DNA from: Inediibacterium massiliense
GTDB taxonomy: Bacteria > Bacillota > Clostridia > Peptostreptococcales > Thermotaleaceae
Length of the DNA stretch: 64,000 nucleotides
Reading direction: 5' to 3'
NCBI RefSeq assembly: GCF_001282725.1
Contig: NZ_LN876587.1
Location: forward strand, 472,075-536,074
Shown here in pieces: positions 53,874-64,000 of the stretch. The notes under the pieces are model-generated. The model was not told the DNA's origin. It saw only the letters and a program-made list of their open reading frames with translations, and searched no databases. Positions within the stretch are counted from its first letter, which is position 1, and every line of letters begins with the position of its first letter. Made by a program: the position numbers and the translations under genes.

Positions 53874-54835
53874 TGCTAAAGGATATAGCTTTTATACTTG
53901 GAACTACTTTTATGTATTCTACCCCTTTGTTGTATGGGGCTTTAGGAGGGGTATTCTCAGAAAATAGTGGAGTTGTAAATATTGGAATCGAAGGCATGAT
54001 GACAATTGGAGCCTTTAGTGGAGCAGCATCTACCTTTATACTATCAGAATTATATGGTAATGCTTTATGGGTACCTTGGGCAGGTTTTTTGATTGCAGGG
54101 TTAGCAGGATGTTTTTTGGCACTATTACATGCGATAGCTTCTATTACTTTTCGTGCAGATCAAGTAGTATCAGGAATCGCTATCAATTTTTTAGGACCAG
54201 GACTAGCTATGTTTTTGGGAGGAAGAATATTTGGGGGTTCAGGTACAACTCCTACTATTCCATTAGAAGCAAAATTAATAAGGCCCTTTGAAAGTATATT
54301 ACAAAGAAGACCATTATTAGGGCTTATATTGAATCAATATATTTCAGTATATATTGCATTTTTATTAGTAGGTATATCTTGGTATATTTTATACAAAACT
54401 AAATTTGGACTTCGAATGAGAGCTGTAGGAGAACATCCTAAAGCTGCTGATACTTTAGGAATAAATGTATACCAGATTAGATATATAGCTGTTATGATAT
54501 CTGGATTTTTATCAGGCCTTGGGGGAGCATCTTTAAGTATGGCTATTATTGCTAATTTTAGACCTACACTTGTATCAGGCCAAGGATTTATAGCACTTGC
54601 AGCTATGATTTTTGGGAAGTGGAGGCCACAGGGTGCCATGTGGGCATGTCTTTTATTTGGAGCTACAACAGCTTTGCAGATTTACTTAGGAAGTCCTACG
54701 GTAGGACTTAAAATTTCTACTCATTTATTATCTATGATTCCATATATTATTACATTGATCGTATTAATGGGATTTGTAGGGAGATCCACAGGACCTACTG
54801 CAAATGGTATACCTTATGAAAAAGGAAAAAGATAA
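53873..54835 (+). CDS. Nucleoside-type ABC importer permease 2
   Basis: This 320-residue YufQ-like permease has the family mark VVNIGIEGMMTIGAFSG near residue 34 and GLRMRAVGEHPKAADTLGI as the cytoplasmic loop. I choose ATG 53873 behind GGAGG over the overlapping GTG at 53870. It is the last gene of the importer operon, followed by a terminator. Confidence 0.9.
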   Translation: MLKDIAFILGTTFMYSTPLLYGALGGVFSENSGVVNIGIEGMMTIGAFSGAASTFILSELYGNALWVPWAGFLIAGLAGCFLALLHAIASITFRADQVVSGIAINFLGPGLAMFLGGRIFGGSGTTPTIPLEAKLIRPFESILQRRPLLGLILNQYISVYIAFLLVGISWYILYKTKFGLRMRAVGEHPKAADTLGINVYQIRYIAVMISGFLSGLGGASLSMAIIANFRPTLVSGQGFIALAAMIFGKWRPQGAMWACLLFGATTALQIYLGSPTVGLKISTHLLSMIPYIITLIVLMGFVGRSTGPTANGIPYEKGKR

Positions 54836-54863
54836 AATAGGCAAAATAAAGCCTATTTTTTTT
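54835..54863 (+). terminator. Terminator of the nucleoside importer operon
   Basis: AAATAGGC / GCCTATTT stem with an eight-base loop followed by TTTTTT, directly after the last permease. Confidence 0.8.
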
Positions 54864-54996
54864 ATTATAGTAGAATGTTAGTATACAATTATTTCTTGAA
54901 ACTTTCTTTACAGCCTATTTAATGTTATAATAATATCAATCAAATCATTTAAAAAAATTATATTTATTCGAACAAGGGAGTGGGTGAGGGTTTAAG

Positions 54997-56391
54997 ATGA
55001 GACTAGGATTCCAATTAAATATTGAACAGGTACAAAAGTTGGTGATGACTCCTGAATTAAAACAAGCTATTCAAATCTTACAATTCAATCATCAAGAATT
55101 AAATGAATTTATTGATGAACAAGTACTCACCAACCCTGTTCTTGAAGTAGGTTTACCTAAAGATATAGATATAAAAAAGAAAGAAGAGACAGTAGAAAAA
55201 AGAGAAAAAGAAGATGTAGATTGGAAAGAATATATTAGAGAATATGATGATATAAGCTATAAACAATATAATTTTTATCAAGAAAAAGAAGAAACATCAT
55301 TTGAACAGTTTGTATCAGCGGATATTACTTTAACAGAGCATTTATTATTTCAGCTACAGTTTGCTGTATTAAAAGAAAAATATAAAAGGATTGGAAGATA
55401 TATTATTGAAAGTTTAGATGTAAATGGATATTTAAATACAAGTATTTTTGAGGTTGCAGAGTATTTTCATACAGATGAAAAGGTGGTAGGAAATATTTTA
55501 TCTATCATTCAAACCTTTGAGCCTATTGGAATTGCTGCTCAAAATTTAAAAGAATGTTTATTAATCCAAGTCAGACAAAAAGGAATAAAAGATCCATATA
55601 TTATAAAGGTTATTTCAGAGCATTTAGATGATGTAGCTGAAAATAGACTTTCTAACATTGCCAAGGTACTAAACATCTCTACAAAAAAAGTACAGAAAAT
55701 AACAGATTTTATAAAAACATTAGAACCAAAACCTGGAAGATCTTTTGCTTCAGGAGAAGAAATCAAATATATTACTCCAGATGTAACAGTTGAAAAAATA
55801 GATGGAGAATATTTAATTTTAGTCAATGATACAACAGCTCCTAGACTTTCTATTAGTCCTTATTATAGAAAAATGCTTTTGCATGAAAGTAAAGATTCCA
55901 ATACTTCAAAATTTTTAACAGGAAGATTAAATTCGGCCATGTGGTTGATTAAAAGTATAGAGCAAAGAAGGCAAACGATTTATAATGTAGTAAAAGCTAT
56001 TGTAGATTATCAGATAGACTTTTTTGAAAAGGGAAGAAAATATTTAAAACCTCTTACTTTAAAACAAATAGCTGATGAAGTAGGAATTCACGAATCTACT
56101 GTAAGCAGGGCAGTCAATGGAAAGTATATGCAATCACCTAGAGGAGTATTTGAAATAAAATTCTTCTTCACCAGTGGGGTTGCCAATGATATGGGGGAAG
56201 GAATTGCATCAGAAAGTATTAAGACTATGATTAAAGATTTAATTGAACAAGAAGATGTGAAAAAGCCTTTGAGTGATCAAGTTATATCTGATGTGTTACA
56301 AGAAAAAGGAATCCAAATTTCTAGAAGAACAGTTGCAAAATATAGAGATGAGATGCATATATTATCTTCATCTAAGAGAAAAAGATTTTAA
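54997..56391 (+). CDS. rpoN: RNA polymerase sigma-54 factor
   Basis: This 464-residue sigma-54 has the N-terminal glutamine/leucine-rich activator region (residues 1-50, QKLVMTPELKQAIQILQF). The core-binding domain spans about 110-290, and the HTH includes EVGIHESTVSRAVNGKY. The C-terminal RpoN box reads SRRTVAKYR (442-450), one residue different from the usual ARRTVAKYR. It serves promoters such as the one at 19352. No activator gene is next to it. Confidence 0.96.
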   Translation: MRLGFQLNIEQVQKLVMTPELKQAIQILQFNHQELNEFIDEQVLTNPVLEVGLPKDIDIKKKEETVEKREKEDVDWKEYIREYDDISYKQYNFYQEKEETSFEQFVSADITLTEHLLFQLQFAVLKEKYKRIGRYIIESLDVNGYLNTSIFEVAEYFHTDEKVVGNILSIIQTFEPIGIAAQNLKECLLIQVRQKGIKDPYIIKVISEHLDDVAENRLSNIAKVLNISTKKVQKITDFIKTLEPKPGRSFASGEEIKYITPDVTVEKIDGEYLILVNDTTAPRLSISPYYRKMLLHESKDSNTSKFLTGRLNSAMWLIKSIEQRRQTIYNVVKAIVDYQIDFFEKGRKYLKPLTLKQIADEVGIHESTVSRAVNGKYMQSPRGVFEIKFFFTSGVANDMGEGIASESIKTMIKDLIEQEDVKKPLSDQVISDVLQEKGIQISRRTVAKYRDEMHILSSSKRKRF

Positions 56392-56419
56392 AATGACGTG
56401 AAGATCACGTCATTTTTTT
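56391..56419 (+). terminator. Terminator of rpoN
   Basis: AAATGACGTG / CACGTCATTT stem followed by TTTTTT, overlapping the last base of the stop codon. Confidence 0.85.
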
Positions 56420-56475
56420 GTTGATAATTTTAGAAAATTATGTTAATCTATAGGTGAATATTTTTTTAGCATAAA

Positions 56476-56516
56476 CGGGACTAAAAATGTCTATAGGGAC
56501 CGATGTGGTCCCGACA
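56476..56516 (+). promoter_or_regulatory. CggR operator
   Basis: CGGGAC-N6-TGTC (56476-56491), a four-base gap, then GGGAC-N6-GGTC (56496-56510) and CCCGACA match the tandem CggR operator known from Bacillus subtilis. It lies 30 bases before cggR, so the repressor should control its own operon in response to fructose-1,6-bisphosphate. Confidence 0.8.
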
Positions 56517-56544
56517 AGTAAAATATATGATAAGGAGACAACAA

Positions 56545-57585
56545 ATGGTTAATAAAGAAGAATTTTCTGCTGCCGAGTTTATAAAAACACAAAAGAAAAT
56601 AGTTCCTGAAATAATTGAGCTTTTGATGGATCGGTATCATATTCTTCGTATGATCTCCTATCATCAGCCCATAGGAAGAAGAAGTTTATCTGCTTTTTTA
56701 CAAATGAGTGAAAGAGTCATAAGAAAAGAGGTAAATATTTTAAAAGAACAGGAGCTTATAGAGATTAAGGCTGAGGGAATGAACATTACTGAATCTGGTT
56801 ACACTAGTTTAGAAGTATTAAGAAGTTTTATCCATATTTTTAAAAACTTAAATTCTATGGAAGAAGAAATCGTACAAAAGCTAAAAATTAAAAATGTGAT
56901 CGTTGTTCCAGGTTTTTATGATGAAGATGAATTGATTTTAAGAGAAGTAGGAAAAGTCGCCAGTAATTATTTTAAGACGATTCTTAAAGATCATGTCATT
57001 GTAGGAGTTACAGGAGGCACTACCATGGCTATGGTAGCCGATGAAATGGTGAAGGCAGATATAAAACATAATGTGATGATTGTTCCTGCTAGAGGAGGTT
57101 TAGGTAAAAACGCTGAAAGTCAGGCAAATCATATTACTGCAAAAATTGCAAAAAAATTAAATTGCCCATATGAACTTTTACATATGCCTGATAATATTTC
57201 AAAAGATTTATTAGAAACTCTTTCAAAAGATCCTAATACAAAAGAGGTTGTAGATTATATTAAAAAAATCAATATATTATTATTTGGTATAGGAAGAGCT
57301 GACAAAATGGCTAAGAGAAGAGGTCTTTCTGATGAAGAAATTGAGGATCTCAACAAAAAATGTGCTGTTGCAGAAGCTTTTGGGTATTACTTTAACCTAG
57401 AAGGAAAAATTATAGAAGAAGTTAATACTGTTGGAGTAAGTTTAGAAACTTATAAAGAATTAAAAAATCCTATTGGTGTAGCAGCAGGAAGGGAAAAGGC
57501 TCAAGCAATTATGTCTATAAGCAGATTAAATAAAAATCTTACATTGATCATTGATGAAGGGCTAGCAAAAGAAATATTAAAATAA
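56545..57585 (+). CDS. cggR: Central glycolytic gene regulator (CggR)
   Basis: This 346-residue SorC/DeoR-type repressor starts at ATG 56545 behind AAGGAG. It has an N-terminal winged helix (RRSLSAFLQMSERVIRKEVNIL, residues about 41-62) and a C-terminal sugar-phosphate-binding domain with VGVTGGTTMAMVADEM and VPARGGLGKNAESQANHI. Fructose-1,6-bisphosphate is the inducer in the known family member. It is followed by gap with a 24-base gap and preceded by its operator. Confidence 0.93.
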   Translation: MVNKEEFSAAEFIKTQKKIVPEIIELLMDRYHILRMISYHQPIGRRSLSAFLQMSERVIRKEVNILKEQELIEIKAEGMNITESGYTSLEVLRSFIHIFKNLNSMEEEIVQKLKIKNVIVVPGFYDEDELILREVGKVASNYFKTILKDHVIVGVTGGTTMAMVADEMVKADIKHNVMIVPARGGLGKNAESQANHITAKIAKKLNCPYELLHMPDNISKDLLETLSKDPNTKEVVDYIKKINILLFGIGRADKMAKRRGLSDEEIEDLNKKCAVAEAFGYYFNLEGKIIEEVNTVGVSLETYKELKNPIGVAAGREKAQAIMSISRLNKNLTLIIDEGLAKEILK

Positions 57586-58623
<1,038 letters not shown>

Positions 58624-58632
58624 ATCAAACAG

Positions 58633-58664
58633 GGTTCAATCTTATTTAGGTTGAACCTTTCTTT
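58633..58664 (+). terminator. Hairpin between gap and pgk
   Basis: GGTTCAA / TTGAACC stem, 11-base loop and a TTTCTTT tail. It may stop or attenuate the cggR-gap transcript. Confidence 0.6.
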
Positions 58665-58685
58665 AAAATTATATAACATAAATCA

Positions 58686-58714
58686 TTGACTAGCGTTAAA
58701 TAGTATGTTACATA
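58686..58714 (+). promoter_or_regulatory. Weak promoter candidate upstream of pgk
   Basis: TTGACT is a good -35. A 17-base spacer leads to TACATA, a poor -10. It would give pgk-tpiA-eno a start independent of the upstream terminator. Confidence 0.4.
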
Positions 58715-58757
58715 TATTAATAGGAGTATACAATTATTAAAAGCAGAGGTGAAAAAA

Positions 58758-59948
58758 TTGAAAAAGAAAAATATTGAAGATGTTCAGGTAAAAGGAAAAA
58801 AAGTATTAGTACGTTGTGATTTTAATGTGCCTATGGATGAGAATAAGAGTATAACAGATGATATTCGTATAAAAGCAGCTCTTCCAACTATACAATATTT
58901 AATTAAAGAGGGTGCAAAAGTAATTTTAATGTCTCATTTAGGTAGACCAAAAGGACAACCGAATGAGAAATATACATTAGAGCCAGTAGCTAAAAGACTT
59001 GCAGAACTTTTACAAAAAGAAGTAACCTTTGCTGCTGATGAAGAAGTAGTGGGTAAAAGTGCTAAAAAAGCTGTAGATCAAATGAAAGATGGAGAAATTG
59101 TATTACTTGAAAACGTAAGATTTAGAAAAGAAGAAGAAAAAAATGATGAAGCTTTTTCAAAAGATTTAGCAAGTCTTGGAGAGTTATTTGTAAATGATGC
59201 GTTTGGAACTGCTCATAGAGCTCATGCTTCTACAGCAGGCATTGCAAAATTTTTACCATGTGTATCAGGATATTTGATTCAAAAGGAAATAGATATTATA
59301 GGAAAAGCTTTGACAAATCCTGAAAAGCCTTTTGTAGCTATTTTAGGAGGAGCTAAAGTATCTGATAAAATAGGTGTGATTACAAATCTATTAGAAAAAG
59401 TAGACACACTTATTGTAGGTGGAGGAATGGCATATACCTTTTTAAAAGCAAAAGGATATGAGATTGGAAATTCACTTCTTGAAGAAGATAAGATTGACCT
59501 TGCAAAAGAGCTTATGGAAAAAGCAAAAGATAAAAATGTAAAATTCTTATTACCAGTAGATGTAGTAGTGGCAGAGGAATTTAAAGAAGACTCAGTACAT
59601 AAAACAGTAAAATCAGAAGAAATGCCAAAAAATATGATGGGGCTTGATATAGGAGAAGAAAGTGTTAAAATATTTGCTAAAGAGATAAAAAATGCAAAAA
59701 CAATTATATGGAATGGTCCTATGGGTGTATTTGAAATGCCTAACTTTGCATTAGGTACAAAAGGAGTTGCAAAAGCTATGGCAGAGTCTTGTGGAACAAC
59801 TATAATTGGTGGAGGAGATAGTGCAGCAGCTGTAGAACAATTAGGGTTTAAGGACGAAATGACACATATTTCTACAGGAGGAGGAGCTTCTTTAGAATTT
59901 TTAGAGGGAAAAGAACTCCCAGGTATTGCAGTAATAGAAGAAAAATAG
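58758..59948 (+). CDS. pgk: Phosphoglycerate kinase
   Basis: This 396-residue enzyme transfers phosphate from 1,3-bisphosphoglycerate to ADP. The TTG start (58758, six bases after GAGGTG) gives [20 protein letters not shown]. The GTG at 58749 is part of the ribosome binding site. Motifs seen are [40 protein letters not shown] and the nucleotide site [13 protein letters not shown]. It is 12 bases from tpiA. Confidence 0.97.
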   Translation: MKKKNIEDVQVKGKKVLVRCDFNVPMDENKSITDDIRIKAALPTIQYLIKEGAKVILMSHLGRPKGQPNEKYTLEPVAKRLAELLQKEVTFAADEEVVGKSAKKAVDQMKDGEIVLLENVRFRKEEEKNDEAFSKDLASLGELFVNDAFGTAHRAHASTAGIAKFLPCVSGYLIQKEIDIIGKALTNPEKPFVAILGGAKVSDKIGVITNLLEKVDTLIVGGGMAYTFLKAKGYEIGNSLLEEDKIDLAKELMEKAKDKNVKFLLPVDVVVAEEFKEDSVHKTVKSEEMPKNMMGLDIGEESVKIFAKEIKNAKTIIWNGPMGVFEMPNFALGTKGVAKAMAESCGTTIIGGGDSAAAVEQLGFKDEMTHISTGGGASLEFLEGKELPGIAVIEEK

Positions 59949-59960
59949 GGGGGAGTAAAT

Positions 59961-60707
59961 ATGAGATTACCGATTATTGCGGGAAACTGGAAAATGCATA
60001 AAACAATAAAAGAATCAAATGAATTTGTAGAAAAAATTAAGGAAGACGTTGCAGGTACAGACGTAGAGGTTGTTTTATGTGTACCTTATACATCTTTAGA
60101 AACAGTAAAAAAAGCAGCAGAGGGAACAAATATAAAAGTTGGAGCTCAAAATATGCATTGGGAAGAAAATGGTGCATATACAGGAGAAATTTCTCCTATT
60201 ATGTTAGGGGAAATAGGTATAGACTATTGTATTATTGGCCATTCTGAAAGAAGACAGTATTTTAATGAAACAGATGAAACAGTAAATAAAAAAATACATA
60301 CAGCTTTAAAGTATAAAATCAATCCTATCCTTTGTGTAGGAGAAACTTTAGAACAAAGAGAAAAAAATGAAACAGATCATATCGTAAAAAATCAAGTAAT
60401 CAAAGCTTTAAAAGATGTCAGTCCACAAAATGTAAAGGAAATTGTAATTGCATATGAGCCTATATGGGCTATAGGAACAGGGAAAACTGCAACACCACAA
60501 GAAGCAAATGAAGTAATTTTTACCATTCGAGAAGGAATTAAGGAACTTTATGGAGAAGATATATGTTCAGAGATTCGTATTCAATATGGAGGAAGTGTAA
60601 AGCCTTCTAATGTAGAAGAAATTATGAATCAAGAAGATATTGATGGAGCTTTAGTAGGTGGAGCAAGTTTAAATCCAGAAGATTTTGTAAAACTTGTAAA
60701 TTTTTAA
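59961..60707 (+). CDS. tpiA: Triose-phosphate isomerase
   Basis: This 248-residue TIM barrel interconverts dihydroxyacetone phosphate and glyceraldehyde-3-phosphate. It starts MRLPIIAGNWKMHKT (active-site Lys). The catalytic His is in CIIGHSERR (about 95), the catalytic Glu is in VIAYEPIWAIGTGK (about 165), and the phosphate loop is GGASLNPEDF. GGGGAG precedes the ATG. Confidence 0.97.
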   Translation: MRLPIIAGNWKMHKTIKESNEFVEKIKEDVAGTDVEVVLCVPYTSLETVKKAAEGTNIKVGAQNMHWEENGAYTGEISPIMLGEIGIDYCIIGHSERRQYFNETDETVNKKIHTALKYKINPILCVGETLEQREKNETDHIVKNQVIKALKDVSPQNVKEIVIAYEPIWAIGTGKTATPQEANEVIFTIREGIKELYGEDICSEIRIQYGGSVKPSNVEEIMNQEDIDGALVGGASLNPEDFVKLVNF

Positions 60708-62018
<1,311 letters not shown>

Positions 62019-62050
62019 AGGTATAGATTTAGTAGAACTTGGAAAACATT

Positions 62051-62075
62051 AAGGGTAGAATCTCTACCCTTTTCT
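62051..62075 (+). terminator. Terminator of the triose operon
   Basis: AAGGGTAGA / TCTACCCTT perfect 9-bp stem with a three-base loop and a TTTT tail, 33 bases after eno. Confidence 0.8.
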
Positions 62076-62148
62076 TACGGCTTTTTAAATCTATGCAAAA
62101 ATCTTGTATGCGTGAAATATGCTATAAGACAGAGGGGTATAATTATTA

Positions 62149-62177
62149 TTGATTTTAAAAAATACCTGTGTTAAAAT
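62149..62177 (+). promoter_or_regulatory. Sigma-A promoter of secG
   Basis: TTGATT and TAAAAT separated by 17 bases, each one or two mismatches from consensus, about 33 bases before the secG start and after the eno terminator. Confidence 0.65.
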
Positions 62178-62209
62178 AGGTATGTTAATGAGACGGAGGA
62201 GGTGTGAAT

Positions 62210-62437
62210 ATGAAGACTGTATTTATGATTATACAAGTAATTGCTAGTCTTATACTAATTGGAAGTATTTTACTACAATCTGGTAAAAGTGCTGGTTTAT
62301 CAGGGTCTATTGCTGGTGGAGCGGAACAGTTAATGGGGAAACAAAAGGGAAGAAGTTATGAAGGAATGTTAAGTAAAGTAACTACTGTGGGTGCAGTTAT
62401 ATTTATCATTACTTCTATTATTTTAGTTAGCATTCAA
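62210..62437 (+). CDS. secG: Preprotein translocase subunit SecG
   Basis: This 75-residue membrane protein is a small subunit of the SecYEG channel. Start ATG 62210 follows GGAGGAGGTG; the GTG at 62204 overlaps that site. Two hydrophobic segments (MIIQVIASLILIGSILLQ and VGAVIFIITSIILVSI) flank a conserved loop with LSGSIAGGAEQLMGKQKGRS. Six kilobases upstream genes are glycolytic, a neighbour order seen in other Firmicutes. The stop occupies 62438-62440. Confidence 0.93.
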
Positions 62438-62479
62438 TAATATCATAAAGTGATGGGGACACAAAGGAGGAAATAGAAA

Positions 62480-64000
62480 ATGAATTTTGAAATACTAGCA
62501 CCTATTATAGGTGTAGTTGCATTGATTTTTGCTTATATGCTTGCAGCAAAAATCAATAAAGTAGATGTAGGGACAGAAAGAATGAAGGAAATCTCTACAT
62601 ATATTTATGAGGGATCCATGGCTTTCCTATCAAGAGAATATAAGACATTAGTTATTTTTGTAATCGTTTTATTTGTAGCATTGATTTTTGGTGTTGGACT
62701 AGAAACAGCAATATGTTTCTTAGTTGGAGCATGTTTCTCTGCATTAGCAGGATTCTTTGGTATGAAAGTTGCAACAAAAGCAAATGTTAGAACAGCTAAT
62801 GCAGCAAGAGAAGGTGGAATGAATAAGGCATTAGGAGTAGCTTTCAGTGGTGGAGCTGTTATGGGTATGAGTGTTGTAGGACTAGGACTTTTAGGAGTAG
62901 GTGTTCTATATTATATCTTTAGAGATCCAAGTATTATTACAGGATTTGGTTTAGGAGCATCCTCTATTGCATTATTTGGTCGTGTAGGTGGAGGAATTTA
63001 TACAAAAGCAGCTGACGTAGGAGCTGACTTAGTTGGTAAAGTAGAAGCAGGTATCCCAGAAGACGATCCAAGAAATCCAGCTGTTATTGCAGATAACGTA
63101 GGAGATAATGTTGGAGACGTAGCAGGTATGGGAGCTGACCTTTTTGAATCTTATGTAGGTTCTATTATATCAGTTATTACATTAGGAGTTGTAATGACAA
63201 ACATTGATCCACAAAGTGGATCTATATTCCCATTAGCATTAGCATCTTTAGGAATTATTGCATCTATCATAGGAAGTTTATTTGTTAGAGGGGATGAAAA
63301 TACAAACCCTGCAGCAGCACTTCATAGAGGAACTTATATTGCAGGAGCTATTGTAATTATAGGAACTTTCTTTTTAAGTAAGAAGATTTTTGGAGATTTA
63401 AATGCATTCTTTGCAATCATTGCAGGATTGATTGTAGGTATGGCAATTGGTAAGGTTACAGAAATCTATACTTCAGGAGATTATGCATCTGTTAAAAAAA
63501 TTGCAGATCAATCAGAAACAGGACCTGCTACAACAATTATTAGTGGTTTGGCAGTAGGTATGTATTCAACGGCTATTCCAGTTTTATTAATTGCAGTGGG
63601 TATTTTAGTAGCATATAACTTCTTTGGATTATATGGTATTGCCCTAGCAGCAGTAGGTATGTTATCTACAACAGGAATCACTGTAGCAGTAGATGCTTAT
63701 GGTCCAATCGCAGATAATGCTGGTGGTATTGCTGAAATGTGTGAATTACCAAGCGGTGTTAGAGAAATTACAGACAAACTAGATGCTGTAGGAAATACAA
63801 CAGCAGCTATTGGTAAAGGATTTGCAATCGGATCTGCTGCATTAACAGCTTTAGCATTATTTGTTTCTTATGCGCAAGTAGTAGGATTAAAATCTATTGA
63901 TATATTAGATCCATTAGTAGTAATTGGTTTATTAATCGGAGGTATGCTTCCGTTCTTATTCTCTGCTATGACTATGGAATCAGTAGGAAAAGCTGCTTTC
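62480..64000 (+). CDS. hppA: Membrane-bound K+-dependent ion-pumping pyrophosphatase (partial)
   Basis: The frame is open for 507 codons to the window end (a full protein is about 670-700). This enzyme couples PPi hydrolysis to H+ or Na+ transport. The signature [11 protein letters not shown] (about residue 180) and [27 protein letters not shown] are visible. The residue that separates types lies in [13 protein letters not shown]: alanine, rather than lysine, points to the K+-dependent class, whose members pump H+ or Na+. AAGGAGG precedes the ATG. Confidence 0.95.
   Translation, partial: MNFEILAPIIGVVALIFAYMLAAKINKVDVGTERMKEISTYIYEGSMAFLSREYKTLVIFVIVLFVALIFGVGLETAICFLVGACFSALAGFFGMKVATKANVRTANAAREGGMNKALGVAFSGGAVMGMSVVGLGLLGVGVLYYIFRDPSIITGFGLGASSIALFGRVGGGIYTKAADVGADLVGKVEAGIPEDDPRNPAVIADNVGDNVGDVAGMGADLFESYVGSIISVITLGVVMTNIDPQSGSIFPLALASLGIIASIIGSLFVRGDENTNPAAALHRGTYIAGAIVIIGTFFLSKKIFGDLNAFFAIIAGLIVGMAIGKVTEIYTSGDYASVKKIADQSETGPATTIISGLAVGMYSTAIPVLLIAVGILVAYNFFGLYGIALAAVGMLSTTGITVAVDAYGPIADNAGGIAEMCELPSGVREITDKLDAVGNTTAAIGKGFAIGSAALTALALFVSYAQVVGLKSIDILDPLVVIGLLIGGMLPFLFSAMTMESVGKAAF

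Overview
The window is an AT-rich stretch of a low-GC, Gram-positive, strictly anaerobic bacterium, most likely an amino-acid-fermenting, spore-forming member of the Clostridia. The evidence is the anaerobic (early cobalt insertion) cobalamin route, a complete selenocysteine-dependent glycine reductase operon, the sigma-54 activator plus rpoN, a CggR-controlled triose operon, strong AGGAGG ribosome binding sites and a small YjcZ-like sporulation-type peptide. I cannot name the species.

Layout. 1-9968: one long tetrapyrrole operon (cobM-cbiG-hemA-cbiH-cbiJ-precorrin-2 dehydrogenase-hemC-cobA/hemD-hemB-hemL) that builds uroporphyrinogen III from glutamyl-tRNA and carries it toward cobalamin. 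10026-15982: mixed genes (SEC-C protein, aminotransferase, a tiny sporulation-like peptide, rarA, a REP-associated tyrosine transposase under a long hairpin, a DUF2971 protein flanked by a REP-like duplication, a small membrane protein). 15981-17258: hom. 17394-26117: a sigma-54 activator divergent from a sigma-54 promoter that drives SDR, two glycine-dehydrogenase-like PLP subunits, an AcoX-like protein and an NhaC-type antiporter; the PLP subunits depart from the canonical P-protein motifs, and no gcvT or gcvH accompanies them.

26144-37765: a MerR regulator divergent from a 19-bp-spacer promoter with an internal dyad, then a cobalamin riboswitch and terminator, then nine genes: two paralogous SAM methyltransferases, two half-size ABC exporter-fold proteins, and a full nickel/peptide-type importer with its lipoprotein. 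This looks like a B12-repressed metal, metallophore or corrinoid acquisition locus and is the strongest candidate for an undescribed system. 37829-41764: cheX, trmL, a Na/Pi cotransporter with a Pho-box-like repeat, and a DegV protein.

41813-49973: glycine riboswitch and glycine reductase operon (grdX-trxB-trxA-grdE-grdA-grdB-grdC-grdD) with in-frame UGA codons in grdA and grdB. 50120-54835: a BMP/nucleoside-type ABC importer. 54997-56391: rpoN. 56476-62018: CggR operator, cggR, gap, pgk, tpiA, eno (no phosphoglycerate mutase here). 62210-64000: secG and the first 507 codons of a K+-dependent membrane pyrophosphatase, cut by the window end.

The parts fit an energy economy based on amino acids: glycine is reduced to acetyl phosphate with thioredoxin as donor, ATP-sparing ion pumps recover energy, corrinoid synthesis and putative cobalt/corrinoid uptake feed B12 enzymes, and sigma-54 links a second, unusual amino-acid-like catabolic operon to its own sensor.
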